The position numbers and the translations under genes were made by a program. The notes under the pieces were generated by a model that did not search any database, was not told the origin of the DNA, and saw only the letters and a list, made by a program, of their open reading frames with translations. Below, piece after piece: positions 50,077-61,322 of a DNA stretch of 64,000 bases. Source of the stretch: Gracilaria gracilis (lineage: Eukaryota > Rhodophyta > Florideophyceae > Gracilariales > Gracilariaceae). Position 1 is the stretch's first letter, and every line of letters begins with the position of its first letter. The stretch lies in NCBI GenBank assembly GCA_030374805.1, contig JARGSG010000202.1, positions 620,001-684,000 on the forward strand, read 5' to 3'.

Positions 50077-51870
50077 GGTTATGGGCCCAGCCCCGCTGAC
50101 CTCTGCCGATTTTGTTCGTCATGATTCCCTTACCGCCGCTCTCCCTCACCGCCAACCTCGTTATTCATCGCCGTTGTTGATGTTGCCGTTGTTTGTTCGA
50201 TTCCGTATCTTGTGTTATTGGTTGGTTTCGTTGGTGTTGTAATTCCCTTTTTTCGATTACGTTCCCCCCTGAGGGCGTTGTGTTGGTATTGGTTCGACGT
50301 TGACTCTCTATCGTGATTGTGTTTGGGTGCTCGTTGTTGCCCTTGTTGTCGATCGATATCCGATTTATTTGGTCTCCCTCTATTGTTCTTGTTGTTGGGA
50401 TCCCCGCGTCGTGTTTGCGGGTTCTGATCCGAGAGGTTGACGCCATTTTATCGAAGTCTGGTCACTAGCTTTGTGCTCAGCAGTTGTTGTTGAAGTCCGT
50501 GCACTACGTGTGTGCTCGGCATTTTTGGTCATCACTGCAATACCTGTGCGACGAACGGTTGATCCGAGTAATCGGGGACGGGAGCCAGGCGGCTTGAACC
50601 AAGGCGGACGTGCTGACTAGCGGGCTCCACCGGTCCTTTTGGGCGGATAACGGTGTTGTACCGCGAGCGCTGAAGCTAACGGGGTGCCGTGGCGTACTGC
50701 ACTTTGGTTGTGGTGTTTGACTTTTTTTTGTTGAACCTGACTGTGTGTTAGGTGCTTGGACGGCGGTGAAGGCATCCATAAGGAGCTTTTGATCCGTGCA
50801 ATTGACTCATTGGCTTGTCCAGTGGGCTTTTAGTACGGGGAGGCAACGTATCGAAGGCTGACCTCCCATTGGGATCAGGCCGCTTGTGATCTTCATTGAT
50901 TGCTCGCTAGAAGCGTACCTTGGGTGTCAAAGTAGCTGCTGTTTCAAGGTCGCGCAAGTTCTTGCAAGAGATCAGAGAGGGTTTTACTTGGTGAAGGCAT
51001 ATCTTTGGCCATTAACCATCCTCTGGACATCTCGTAGAGAGCAACGCGCCTTCTCCCGGAACGCAGCAGGAGGTAGACTGAAGAAGTCGTTTTCTACCCG
51101 GAAGGTCTCCGGGGGTCAGGGGTCCGACTCCCTAGGGTACCGGGAATAGTATTTCCTGCCAGTGGGCCCGATGATCATTTTTTTTGTTGCCTGTTTTTGC
51201 TTTTGTGTTTACTAGAGCTCAGGAGGTTGAGTGTTTTCATGCCTGAGACTCTATGTAACTATTTTCTCTACGCATTCCGGGAGGTTGTCCTTATGCATGT
51301 CTGAGTACAACGAAAGTATCAAAAGGTTGTGATGTACATGTCTGATATTTCGGTTCGCCAAAGAAGCTCAGAAGGTTGTCGTTTTGCATGCCCGGGATGA
51401 CTGTTATGCTTTTATTGTTTCCGGAACGTTGCTGTGTTTTTGCATGTCCGGCATCTAGAGGAGAGCTGTTAAGCTGGAAGTTTGCTGTGTTTCGCATGTC
51501 CAGCGTATGAATATATGTGTTTCTGACCCGGAAGGTTGCTTTGTGTTGCATGTTCGGTGTACAGAACGTTTATGTTGAACCGGAAGGTTGCTATTGTGTT
51601 GCATGTCTGGTTGAACATTGAGATGATTGTTGCTTCGAGAGGTTGTTATGTGTTACATGCTCGGAGAACTGCTTTATTTCATGGACCTAGAAGTTTGTCA
51701 TTTTTGCATGTCTAGGGCATGATCATGATGAATTTGATCCGGAAGGTTGCTCTGTGTTGTATGTCCGGTGTTCAAATGATTGTGGGTGAACCAGAAGGTT
51801 GTCCTGATTTGCATGTCTGGTAAACCTACAGAAGAGAAGATTTTCCAAGAGGTTGTTCTTTGTTACATGC
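50077..51870 (+). mobile_element. Second F3 internal region, truncated, fused to F1 pol
   Basis: Nearly identical to 46733-48525 (a handful of differences in 1.8 kb). It ends within the thirteenth module of the array, at the border of loop and 3' arm, and continues directly as F1 pol. Confidence 0.88.
51218..51870 (+). ncRNA. Second copy of the stem-loop array, truncated
   Basis: Copy of 47873-48525 at an offset of 3345. Loops and arms are the same apart from one loop change (GCATG to GTATG near 51760). The last complete module is the ACCAGA/TCTGGT one. The next has lost its 3' arm. Confidence 0.7.
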
Positions 51871-53207
51871 TGACCTGCAAAGCCCTTCCTAGTAACTCGA
51901 CTCCATTCGAGCTGTGGCATGGTCAGAAGCCTGATGTGAGCAATCTGCGTGTGTTTGGGAGCCGATGCTGGTACAAAGTTGTGGATCACAAGCTGAAGAA
52001 GCTGGAGGACAGAGCAAAGGAATCCATCTTCATTGGGTACACTTCTGGGTCCCACGGGTACAAGTTGTGGGATGGTAAGAAGAGAAAGGTGATTGTGTCA
52101 AGAGATGTGGGGTTTGACGAGTCTTCGGGCTTAGAAGACCATGAGAACTGTGAGGAAGAGGACTATGCTGACATGGAGTTGAGTGACATGTCTAGTCCGG
52201 ATAACACCTCCAACTCTGACACATCCAGTCACCCCAGTGAAGATGATCCTTCCGCACCTGCGCCTGATGTCTATGATGCGTCTGAGAGTACCAGTGATGG
52301 TTCCACATCAGTTCCACTTGTTGAGCCTGAAGGGCAAGAGACACAGCCTGTTCGTAGATCCACACGTGAGAGTAAGAAGCCTACGCGTTGGTGGGGTGGA
52401 ACTGCTCTTCTGACAGCCAGTGATGACACTCCTTCTTCTTATAGTGAAGCTGTGTCACGTCCTGATTCCGAAGCATGGAAAAAGGCAATGAAGAGCGAGT
52501 ACCAGTCACTGATAGAGCATGGCACATGGGATCTAGTGCCTAGGCCAGCAGGCAGCAACGTGATTTCGTCCAAGTGGGTGTACGTTCAGAAGTATGAATC
52601 TGCACCATCTGGTGAACCAACTGTCAGGTACAAGGCTCGTTTGGTTGCTAGAGGATTCCTGCAGATCGAAGGTGTGGACTTCTCAGAGACTTATGCCCCA
52701 GTGGTGAAGTTCACTTCGATCAGGATGATTCTGTCGATTGCAGCTGTGCGAGACTTTCATTTGCACCAGATGGATGTGAAGACTGCGTTTCTGAACGGCG
52801 ACCTGGAGGAGACAGTGTATATGGAGCAGCCAAAAGGTTTCATACAGCAAGGGAACGAAGACTTGGTGTGTCGTTTGAAGAAAGCCATCTATGGGCTTAG
52901 ACAGGCACCAAGGCAGTGGCATGCAAAGATATACACGTTCCTTGTTGATGAGATGCAGTTGAAGCCGAATGACGCAGATGAGTGTGTGTACACCGGGATA
53001 ATACTGGGATTTGTGGTTATCATTGCTCTATACGTGGATGACCTGCTGATAGCAAGTCCGAGCATGGAGACCATGAATCGCGTAAAGGCAGAGCTGTCAA
53101 CTCGGTTCCGCATGAAAGACCTCAAAGAAGCTCGTATGGTTCTCGGATTCGAGATCCACCGTGATCGAGCTAAGCGACAGCTGTACCTGACTCAGTCTGC
53201 GTACACG
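51871..53207 (+). pseudogene. F1 pol fragment (integrase C-terminus to RT)
   Basis: Matches F1 pol from TCKALPSNS onward: VFGSRCWYKV, acidic Ser-rich linker, STRESKKPTRWW, VDVKTAFLNGD, YVDDLLIAS. The frame is open to ACG at 53207, where C2 is inserted, and it continues in phase at 59684. Gag, protease and the integrase core are missing because of the F3/F1 fusion at 51870. Confidence 0.88.
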
Positions 53208-53935
53208 TGTTGATGTATGGATGTGGTCGAGTGCCTGTCAGTCCCTCAAAGGTGCTCCAAGTACTTGGAATACAAAGTTGCAGGGGAGCATGGGCACTTT
53301 TGGGCACCCTCAAGAGAAAAGCGCATATGCGTGTCTCCGCGAACCGAACGTGATACTGCAATATGATTGGCTACTGCAAATGGTTACATGCAACGTGGTT
53401 TGCACAAGTGGAACGTGTTGTATGGAGCGAGAAGGGCAGATGGAACAAGTGATACGCTGTGACTGGCTGCAGCCTATAGGTGGTGGCCAGTTATGCATTA
53501 GCGGAGTATCTGTTATTATAGGCCATTGTGAGGGGTTGTGCAATGTATGCGATTCTGGGCTACTATGAAGGGTTTTGGAGCGAATGTGTGATTCTGAGCT
53601 GCGCGAGGGTGTTGGCTGTGCCAGACCGAAATTGTCAATTTTTTAGAGCAAGATATGGATCATGGAGTTGGCATTGGATTTGGCATGATTTGATTTAGTT
53701 GTTTGAATTCGTATTGTGTTTTGCGCGCGCTTTTGCTGTCAAAGTGTACACTTTGACAACGTGTGCAGTTATGTCGCTGGATGCGACGGCGGCGGCGCGC
53801 GCTAGAGTATTTGTAGGTTGCGATCGCTGCCCGATCACTAAACTCGGGAAGAAGGTGGCCTACCCCCTTTGTTTGTCTTACTCATCTTCTTCACTACTTT
53901 CCCCTTTCCTTCTCTAACCTGCGTTCATTGCGTAA
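53208..53935 (+). repeat. C2 5' LTR
   Basis: TGTTGATGTATGG...TTGCGTAA, 728 bp. No clear TATA box in the position used by F1. The last 200 bp carry a GCGCGC-rich block and a pyrimidine-rich tract. Confidence 0.93.
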
Positions 53936-54627
53936 GGTTATGGGCCCAGAGCGTCGACTATTCGCAGACGTCACGCTCTTCTAACTTTTCATTTGGATTC
54001 TAAGAAGTTTTCCTATCTGCGACAGGTACGCGTATTGGGCGACCGAGCGAGCGAGCGCGAAGGACCGCGCTGATTTCCCGCAAGTGACTAGCAGGGGCTA
54101 ACTGGTGAACGCATATCTTTGGCTACTAACCTCCCTGGGACGTCTCGTACGGATTGTAAAGCCCCTCGCTCTGAAGTGCGCAGAGCAGGGTAGGTCAAGA
54201 AGATATCGCATCTCACCTGGAGAGAGTAACCAGGGATCAGAGGTTCGGACCTCTAGGGTAACCGGAGCTAGATAACTCCTGCCAGTGGACCCGCTGCTTC
54301 TTTCTTCTTCTTCTTTCTTGTTTCCGGGTTTGAGTTCTGTCTCACCCGTGAGTATACTCCAGGCGTCGAGTACCCGAACTCCGCCTGTGATCGCGTACGG
54401 GACGCGTCCCGACGAGCGTTGTAGACTTCGTTACACGCTCTCCGCTGGCGCCCTCGCTGTTGAGTGTCGAGAGTACTCCACTCCAGCCTCTACCCTCTTT
54501 GTGTAACATAAGCATTGAGTCCCTCACACTGCTTATATTGTTGTTTGTCAAAAGTTACTTTTGTTTCTCTCTCCTGTTTTCTACTTGGTTTCCTGGATCT
54601 GGTTGTATTCGGAACGAGTCTTTCACA
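53936..54627 (+). promoter_or_regulatory. C2 primer binding site and leader
   Basis: PBS GGTTATGGGCCCAG 53936-53949. The leader hairpin AGAGGTTCGGACCTCT is at 54239-54254. The leader is nearly identical to that of A and ends at the gag ATG (54628). Confidence 0.8.
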
Positions 54628-57600
54628 ATGTCAGACTCGGAAAAGGAAACTGAAACCAACTCTGGTGTGAAGATTCCCCGCTTCCATGGCAAGCGCGGTG
54701 AGGATTACGCACTCTGGCGGCATCTTCTTCGTGCCGCATGTCGCATCAAAGGTGTCTGGAATGTTAACACTGATGCTGAGCAGTCTGTATCCACTGATAC
54801 CACTGGTACGGAGGGTCAAGGATCTTCTGCAGAGGCCATTCGCACATTGTCTAAGCGTGAGAAGGCCTGTGGGATCATCATATGTGCACTTGGCGATGCT
54901 CCTCTACGTGTGGTAATGGACGTGGATGATGATCCGGCACGAATGCTCAAGATGCTTGATGCGCGTTATGCATCTAATCGAACGGTTTCTCGGATCGCGG
55001 TTCAGACTCAACTGTTCCGTATGTCCTACAATGGACAGAACATGTCTGAGTATGTCGATCAATTCACTGCATTGTTCTCACAGTTGGATCGCATGGGCAA
55101 GGATGCCGCTATTCCGGAATCGCATAAGGCTCCTATGCTTTTGGCTTCTATTGATCCGCAAAGTTCTTTGGAGTCTACCGCTGTGGCGTTGCGCACCAAG
55201 GAAATATCCGAACTGACTTGGGATTATGTTGCTACCACACTTATCGATGAGTACAATGCACGTCATATAACTTCTGGACGTAGTCGCAGTCGCAAGAAGA
55301 ATAAAGGAAAAGATTCTGGAAGGCAGTCTGGTACCTCTGCAAGTGCAAATCATCGAGATGGAAATGAATCTGATGATGCTCCTACTAATCGTGCACTGGC
55401 AGCTGGTAGCACCAATGGTCATCACTGCGATTTTTGTGATCGTGATGGACACAGTCAGGACCGATGCTACATGAACCCAGACAATCCGGACAACCATTTA
55501 CCGAAGATTATCCTGGACAAGCTTACATTGAAGTCAAAAGATAAGCCGAAGACCTCTTCAAAATCATCTGGCAAATCGTCCAAGATCGAAATAGCTGGCA
55601 TGTCTATGGAGAAAGCAACGGTTCTACCACCCACTCAAAGAGACATGGACACTTACGCAGATAGTGGAGCGACCTCGCACTACTTCCATTCTGCTTCCGC
55701 ATTCATTCCCAGTACACTGCATGATGTGAAGGAGCGTGTTATACAGCTTGCAGATAAGACATGTGTGTCTGCAACTCAGCGTGGAGATGTGATTCTGCCT
55801 TTCGAGAATGTGAATTTACGCCTGAGTGATGCACTCCTGGTTCCTTCAATGGAGTACAACTCGGTTTCTGTAGGTTGCTTAGCCGACAAACAGATTGAGT
55901 CACGTTTCCGTTCTGCAGAAGTTCGTCTGATTCATGACAATGGTTTCCACATTGGGTCAGGAAAGCGCGATAAACGTTCCGGACTGTACATTTTGCCGGA
56001 ACCGGTAGCGCATTTCACTCATGAACGAGCTCTTACTTCCAGCCAGGTTGATTTGGATTGCGCATTGAAGGCCTCGATGACTGCTTTGACACAGCTATGG
56101 CACCGAAGACTTGCACATATGAACCCCAAAGACTTGCAAGTTGTTCACAAACATGCAGATGGTGTGCCAAGTCTTGCGAAAATGGAGGAGGTCTGTCGGT
56201 CATGCCGTCTTGGAAAAGCGCACAAACTACCGTCTCCCGGTTCATTTAGTCGTGAATCGTCAGTTGGTGACAAAGTGCACACTGACATCATCGGTCCCCT
56301 CACCACATCGTTTCCGGACAGGTTTAAGTATGCGTCAGCATTCGTGGATGACCACTCACGATATGTTATCATTGGATTCATGAAACACCGCAGCCAAATC
56401 AGTGAGGTGTATGATGGTGTTGCGCAGAAGCTCCAGCAGCTTGGAGGAGTGGCGGTGAAGAAACTGCACTCGGATGGCGCTAAGGAATACATTGCATTAC
56501 AAGATAATCCAGAAAACGCATTTGAAGACACTTCCTTTTCACCTCCGTACACTCCGGAACACAACGCCATAGCCGAGCGCATCAATCGCACTATGGAGGA
56601 AGCAGCTCGGGCTATGCTCATTCAGGCCAATCTACCGGAATGTTTGTGGGTCTTTGCGTTGAAACATGTACAGTTTGTGCGGAACCGTGTTCCACATTCA
56701 ACTACTGGAAGCACTCCGTACTCGTTGATGACGGGAAATAGGCCGACATTGAAGCACACCAGTGTGTTTGGATGTGCAGCTTTCGTACTGAAGATGATCG
56801 AAGGAACCAAGTTCGAGTCTCGTGCACTTGAGGGGGTGTACTTGCAGACTCTTGAGCATGGTGTATTCGATGTACTTGTCAGAGATGATGATGGTCTACC
56901 GCGCATCATGCACTCACGTCATGTCACATTTGATGAGAATTCATTCCCTGGTGCCGAGTACTTGGAGGAGTTTATGGAGGATGAATGTGCATCTGACGCA
57001 GACTACAGTTCTGAGCCTGTGCCATGCTCCGACTCCGACGGCTCTTACCCAGATGATCCTGGTGACGAAGTAAATGTGGATGACATTTGTGACAGTACGA
57101 GTGGCCCCGATGACGAATCTGGCCCAATTGCCGAAGAAGCATTACCTGCACCAAGTAATGAAAGCAGTGATGATGGTGTGGACAATGCTGAAGGTGATGG
57201 CTCTGCTGATGAAAGTGACCACTACCCTGCGAACGACACAGCGCACGAGCCCACTGGTGACACGGACGACTCTACCGAACCACCACGATACCCGCAACGC
57301 ACGCGCCGTGCACCCCGGAGGTGGTACATGGCTGCGTCTGCAACCACATCTGCAGTTGAGGTTACCACAAGTGATGAACCTACGCTGAAGGAAGCAATGT
57401 CCGCGACGCCCATCGAGCAGAGCTTATGGCGAGCAGCCATTGAAGATGAACTCGCATCACTTGAGTCAAAGAATACTTGGAAAGAGGACAAGTCTCCATC
57501 GCAACAACCACTGCCCACGCACATTGTGCTCAAGGTCAAGCGTAATGCAGATGGTTCGGTGGAACGCTTCAAGGCTCGAGTCGTGGCCGGTGGTAATCAC

Positions 57601-58956
57601 CAAACCTTTGGTGAGAACTACATGGAAACGTATGCTCCAGTGGTTTCGTTTGGCATAGTACGTTTCTTCCTCTACTTGACTCTATGCTTGCAGATGTATA
57701 TTGCTCAGGTGGATGTGAAGACTGCATTCCTCAACGGCGATCTCGACGAGGATGTTTGGGTAATGTCACCACGCGGTGTTTCTGGAATTGGCTCACGATG
57801 CTATAAGCTTCAAAAGGCAATGTACGGGCTAAAGCAAGCACATCTAGCCTGGCACACCAAGTTGACGGGCGATCTGCGAGCCATTGGATTTGAAGAGTTG
57901 CCGAGTGCTCATTGTGTGTTTCGGCGAGCCATTAAACACAAAGGCTACGCGTACATCCTTGTGTATGTGGACGATCTGCTAATCTTTACTCCATCTGCAG
58001 GAGAACGGTCTGGGATTCTGGAGGAGCTTCGGAGCCTGTACGAGATCCGTGTTGAGAACAAAGTAACTCTCTACCTGGGTGTGGAACTCACTTGGAGCAT
58101 AGACGACGATGGTCGTTTAACTGGGATGCAACTTGCACAGCCGTTGTATATTGAAGGAATGCTTCGACGCTTTGGTCTTGACAGGAGTAAACCAGCTCGC
58201 AGCCCTATGGTAGAATCTTTCTTGACAGGACTTGCGGAGGAGGAAGACAAATCCCCTCAGGATGTGCAGCTATACCAGCAGATGATCGGGTCTCTGCTGT
58301 ACTTGGCACTTCGCACACGCGTGGACATTCTCGCACCAGTACTCATTCTTGCACGTTATCAAAGCAACCCAACACCATACTGTCACAGGGCAGCGAAACG
58401 GGTTCTGCGCTACTTACAAGGAACTTGCAAACATGGGTTGAATTATCACGCTGGCTCCCTGGACATGGAAGCGTATGTCGATTCGGACTCGGACTATGCC
58501 GGTGACAAGTCCGATCGGAAGTCCATGTCGGGATACATGATCAAGTTTGGGTCCGCCGTGGTATTCTTTGGTGCAAAGAAACAAGCTTCAGTTGCATTGT
58601 CTACTGCAGAGGCTGAGTACTACGCTTTGACCATGGCAGCGCAGGAGGTTGTGTGGATGAAGCGTCTACTATCTGAACTTGACTTGGATGTCGATGGTGC
58701 AGTTCCTCTACACTCGGACAACCAGGTTGCGATCGACTGGAGTGCAGGAGAAAGATGCCCATCGGGTCGCGCCAAGCACATCGATGTGAAGCTGCACTTT
58801 ATTCGGGAACTGGTAAAGGAGTTTGTGATTGATGTCAAGTACATTCCAACTGAGTTGAATGATGCGGACATTCTCACGAAGCCCTTAGGTCCATTGAGTA
58901 TTCAGGCCATCATGAAAAGGATTGGACTTGGTCAGGAACTCGAGGAGGAGTGTTGA
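54628..58956 (+). CDS. C2 Gag-Pol polyprotein (copia), intact
   Basis: 1442 codons; ATG chosen because the conserved Gag start follows it. Gag: SGVKIPRFHGKRGEDYALWR, CCHC knuckle at 267-280. Protease DSGA from 345. Integrase: His492 and Cys523 of the zinc site, then D553 (VHTDIIGP), D616 (HSDGAKEY) and E650 (AIAERINRT). RT: VDVKTAFLNGD (Asp1029) and YVDD (1113-1116). RNase H: YVDSDSDYAGD from 1284, ALSTAEAEYYAL, HSDNQVAID. No stop or frameshift. RNase H has an extra Ser-Asp (TCGGAC doubled) compared with B and F1. The stop TGA and the last two residues lie in the 3' LTR (TGTTGA), and the polypurine tract GAGGAGGAG encodes Glu-Glu-Glu. Confidence 0.95.
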   Translation: MSDSEKETETNSGVKIPRFHGKRGEDYALWRHLLRAACRIKGVWNVNTDAEQSVSTDTTGTEGQGSSAEAIRTLSKREKACGIIICALGDAPLRVVMDVDDDPARMLKMLDARYASNRTVSRIAVQTQLFRMSYNGQNMSEYVDQFTALFSQLDRMGKDAAIPESHKAPMLLASIDPQSSLESTAVALRTKEISELTWDYVATTLIDEYNARHITSGRSRSRKKNKGKDSGRQSGTSASANHRDGNESDDAPTNRALAAGSTNGHHCDFCDRDGHSQDRCYMNPDNPDNHLPKIILDKLTLKSKDKPKTSSKSSGKSSKIEIAGMSMEKATVLPPTQRDMDTYADSGATSHYFHSASAFIPSTLHDVKERVIQLADKTCVSATQRGDVILPFENVNLRLSDALLVPSMEYNSVSVGCLADKQIESRFRSAEVRLIHDNGFHIGSGKRDKRSGLYILPEPVAHFTHERALTSSQVDLDCALKASMTALTQLWHRRLAHMNPKDLQVVHKHADGVPSLAKMEEVCRSCRLGKAHKLPSPGSFSRESSVGDKVHTDIIGPLTTSFPDRFKYASAFVDDHSRYVIIGFMKHRSQISEVYDGVAQKLQQLGGVAVKKLHSDGAKEYIALQDNPENAFEDTSFSPPYTPEHNAIAERINRTMEEAARAMLIQANLPECLWVFALKHVQFVRNRVPHSTTGSTPYSLMTGNRPTLKHTSVFGCAAFVLKMIEGTKFESRALEGVYLQTLEHGVFDVLVRDDDGLPRIMHSRHVTFDENSFPGAEYLEEFMEDECASDADYSSEPVPCSDSDGSYPDDPGDEVNVDDICDSTSGPDDESGPIAEEALPAPSNESSDDGVDNAEGDGSADESDHYPANDTAHEPTGDTDDSTEPPRYPQRTRRAPRRWYMAASATTSAVEVTTSDEPTLKEAMSATPIEQSLWRAAIEDELASLESKNTWKEDKSPSQQPLPTHIVLKVKRNADGSVERFKARVVAGGNHQTFGENYMETYAPVVSFGIVRFFLYLTLCLQMYIAQVDVKTAFLNGDLDEDVWVMSPRGVSGIGSRCYKLQKAMYGLKQAHLAWHTKLTGDLRAIGFEELPSAHCVFRRAIKHKGYAYILVYVDDLLIFTPSAGERSGILEELRSLYEIRVENKVTLYLGVELTWSIDDDGRLTGMQLAQPLYIEGMLRRFGLDRSKPARSPMVESFLTGLAEEEDKSPQDVQLYQQMIGSLLYLALRTRVDILAPVLILARYQSNPTPYCHRAAKRVLRYLQGTCKHGLNYHAGSLDMEAYVDSDSDYAGDKSDRKSMSGYMIKFGSAVVFFGAKKQASVALSTAEAEYYALTMAAQEVVWMKRLLSELDLDVDGAVPLHSDNQVAIDWSAGERCPSGRAKHIDVKLHFIRELVKEFVIDVKYIPTELNDADILTKPLGPLSIQAIMKRIGLGQELEEEC

Positions 58957-59678
58957 TGTATGGATGTGGTCGAGTGCCTGTCAGTCCCTCAGAGGTGCTC
59001 CAAGTACTTGGAATACAAAGTTGCAGGGGAGCATGGGCACTTTTGGGCACCCTCATGAGAAAAGCGCATATGCGTGTCTCCGCGAACCGAACGTAATACT
59101 GCAATATGATTGGCTACTGCAAATGGCTACATGCAACGTGGTTTGCACAAGTAGAACGTGTTGTATGGAGCGAGAAGGGCAGATGGAACAAGTGATACGC
59201 TGTGATTGGCTGCAGCCTATAGGTGGTGGCCAGTTATGCATTAGCGGAGTATCTGTTATTATAGGCCATTGTGAGGGGTTGTGCAATGTATGCGATTCTG
59301 GGCTACTATGAAGGGTTTTGGAGCGAATGTGTGATTCTGAGCTGCGCGAGGGTGTTGGCTGTGCCAGACCGAAATTGTCAATTTTTTAGAGCAAGATATG
59401 GATCATGGAGTTGGCATTGGATTTGGCACGATTTGATTTAGTTGTTTGAATTCGTATTGTGTTTTGCGCGCGCTTTTGCTGTCAAAGTGTACACTTTGAC
59501 AACGTGTGCAGTTATGTCGCTGGATGCGACGGCGGCGGCGCGCGCTAGAGTATTTGTAGGTTGCGATCGCTGCCCGATCACTAAACTCGGGAAGAAGGTG
59601 GCCTACCCCCTTTGTTTGTCTTACTCATCTTCTTCACTACTTTCCCCTTTCCTTCTCTAACCTGCGTTCGTTGCGTAA
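58951..59678 (+). repeat. C2 3' LTR
   Basis: 728 bp, ends GCGTAA and is followed by the second ACACG copy. Confidence 0.93.
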
Positions 59679-59683
59679 ACACG

Positions 59684-60493
59684 CAAAAGGTCTTGGAACG
59701 TTTCGGCATGCATCAGTCTAAGCCAGTTGACACTCCGATGGAATCCGGTGTGGACTTGTCTGTTGTTGAGGAGGTACTCACGTATGTTCCGTATCGTCAG
59801 GCGATTGGCAGTCTCATGTATTTGTCTGTGGGAACTCGTCCAGATATCTCATACGCAGTGTCCAAACTTGCAAAGTATGTGGAGAAACCTGGAGAGACTC
59901 ACTGGAAGGCAGTCAAACGTGTGCTTCGCTATCTCAACGGTACTTGCTTCTTTGGACTCACCTACGGCTCTACCACTGATCTGGAACTGCACGGCTATGT
60001 GGACTCTGACTGGGCAGGCGATGTTGCCAACCGCAAGTCTACCAGTGGATATGTGTTCATGATGAGCGGTGGTCCAGTGTCCTGGAGTTCACGTCAGCAG
60101 GAAGTGGTTGCGCTGTCAAGTGCTGAAGCTGAGTATGTGAGTCTGTGCTCTGGTACCAAGGAAGCAATCTGGCTAAGGCGACTTTGGAACGGCATTGCTA
60201 TTGTGATTGGAGTTGAGGTGGACGGGTCTGTCAAAGTCTTGGTTGAACCGACGCCTGTGTATGTTGACAACCAAGGCTCCATCGACCTTGCTCGAAATGG
60301 TGTTGTGAACAAGCGAACGAAGCACATCGACATTCGGTTCCACTTCACTAGAGAGGCTCTGCGTGACAAGTCCATCGTGCTGTTCTACTGTCCAACTGAT
60401 TCCATGGTTGCCGATATGCTCAACAAGCCTCTTGCCCGCGTGAAACTCGAGAAGTTTCGCAAGGAGTGTGGAGTACAGCACCTAGAGCTTTGA
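59684..60493 (+). pseudogene. F1 pol fragment (end of RT, RNase H)
   Basis: Continues 51871-53207 in phase after C2: QKVLERFGMHQ, GYVDSDWAGD, ALSSAEAEYVSL, VDNQGSIDLA, stop TGA 60491-60493. With C2 absent this half of pol would be uninterrupted. Confidence 0.9.
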
Positions 60494-60513
60494 AGCCAGT
60501 GACAGAGGGGGGG

Positions 60514-61322
60514 TGTTGGATGTTGACCTAGTGCTGTCACTGAAACCAAAAGTGCAGGGGAGCATGGGCTGTTTTGGAGGGTGCTGCTGGAAAAGCGCAT
60601 ATGCGCGATTGTGCAAACTCAACGTGAAACTGGCTTCTGATTGGCTACTGCAAATGTGCACATGCAACGTTCTGTGTACAAGTGTTATGGCATTACTGGG
60701 TTGTTCTGGGCTACACGTGTGTAGCTAGCACAGATGGTATGCTGGACAGTATGCACAGTTATGTACGTGGACATGTTGAACACATTGATGCAACTTGGTG
60801 CACTATGGTGATGAGTCAGGTACAGTCATGAGGATTACACGAACACTGTGGTAACATGTTGTGGAACTTATTGCATTGAGTGAATTTGTGGTTACGTGGT
60901 ACTTGGTGAGCTGGAGCATACACATATTGGTGTGGTGTACGGAATACAGTGTATTAGCACAATGTGAATTTGTGCATGGTCATCGTTATGTGTAGGCACG
61001 TAACTTGTTGAGTAGGCACGTAACTTGTTGTGCACTGTTGTGCACTGTTGTGCACTGTTGTTCCTTGTTGGTTGTAAGCTGTCATGAATTGTGGAAGTGT
61101 TACCATGTTATGTCAGATGATGATTGGTAGTACTGAGTGTCCCTGCTTAGTGGTTTAGGTTTTACTCCGAGTGGAAGTGAGCGGTAGTGCGACGACGTAG
61201 TGCTATATAAGTTGTGACAGAAGCACCTCCAAGTAAATCCGACCCAGAGCTGGCGAACTTCCTTTGCATATCCCCACCTTCCCTTTGCATCAACCTTCCC
61301 TTCCCAGCTATAACCTTCATCA
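60514..61322 (+). repeat. F1 LTR shared by the chimera and the next F1
   Basis: 809 bp, TGTTGGATGTTGACC...CTTCATCA. It is preceded by the polypurine tract AGAGGGGGGG (about 60504-60513) and followed by a PBS (61323-61337), so it ends one unit and starts the next. TATATAA at 61204-61210. 10-bp and 20-bp tandem repeats around 61010-61065. Confidence 0.9.

Larger units (their letters stand above)
53208..59678 (+). mobile_element. C2: complete, apparently intact copia retrotransposon, TSD ACACG
   Basis: 6471 bp. Two 728-bp LTRs (53208-53935, 58951-59678), PBS 53936-53949 and one gag-pol frame. ACACG is duplicated at 53203-53207 and 59679-59683. The LTRs differ at about eight sites by eye (about 1 percent), so it is recent but not brand-new. 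Confidence 0.95.
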
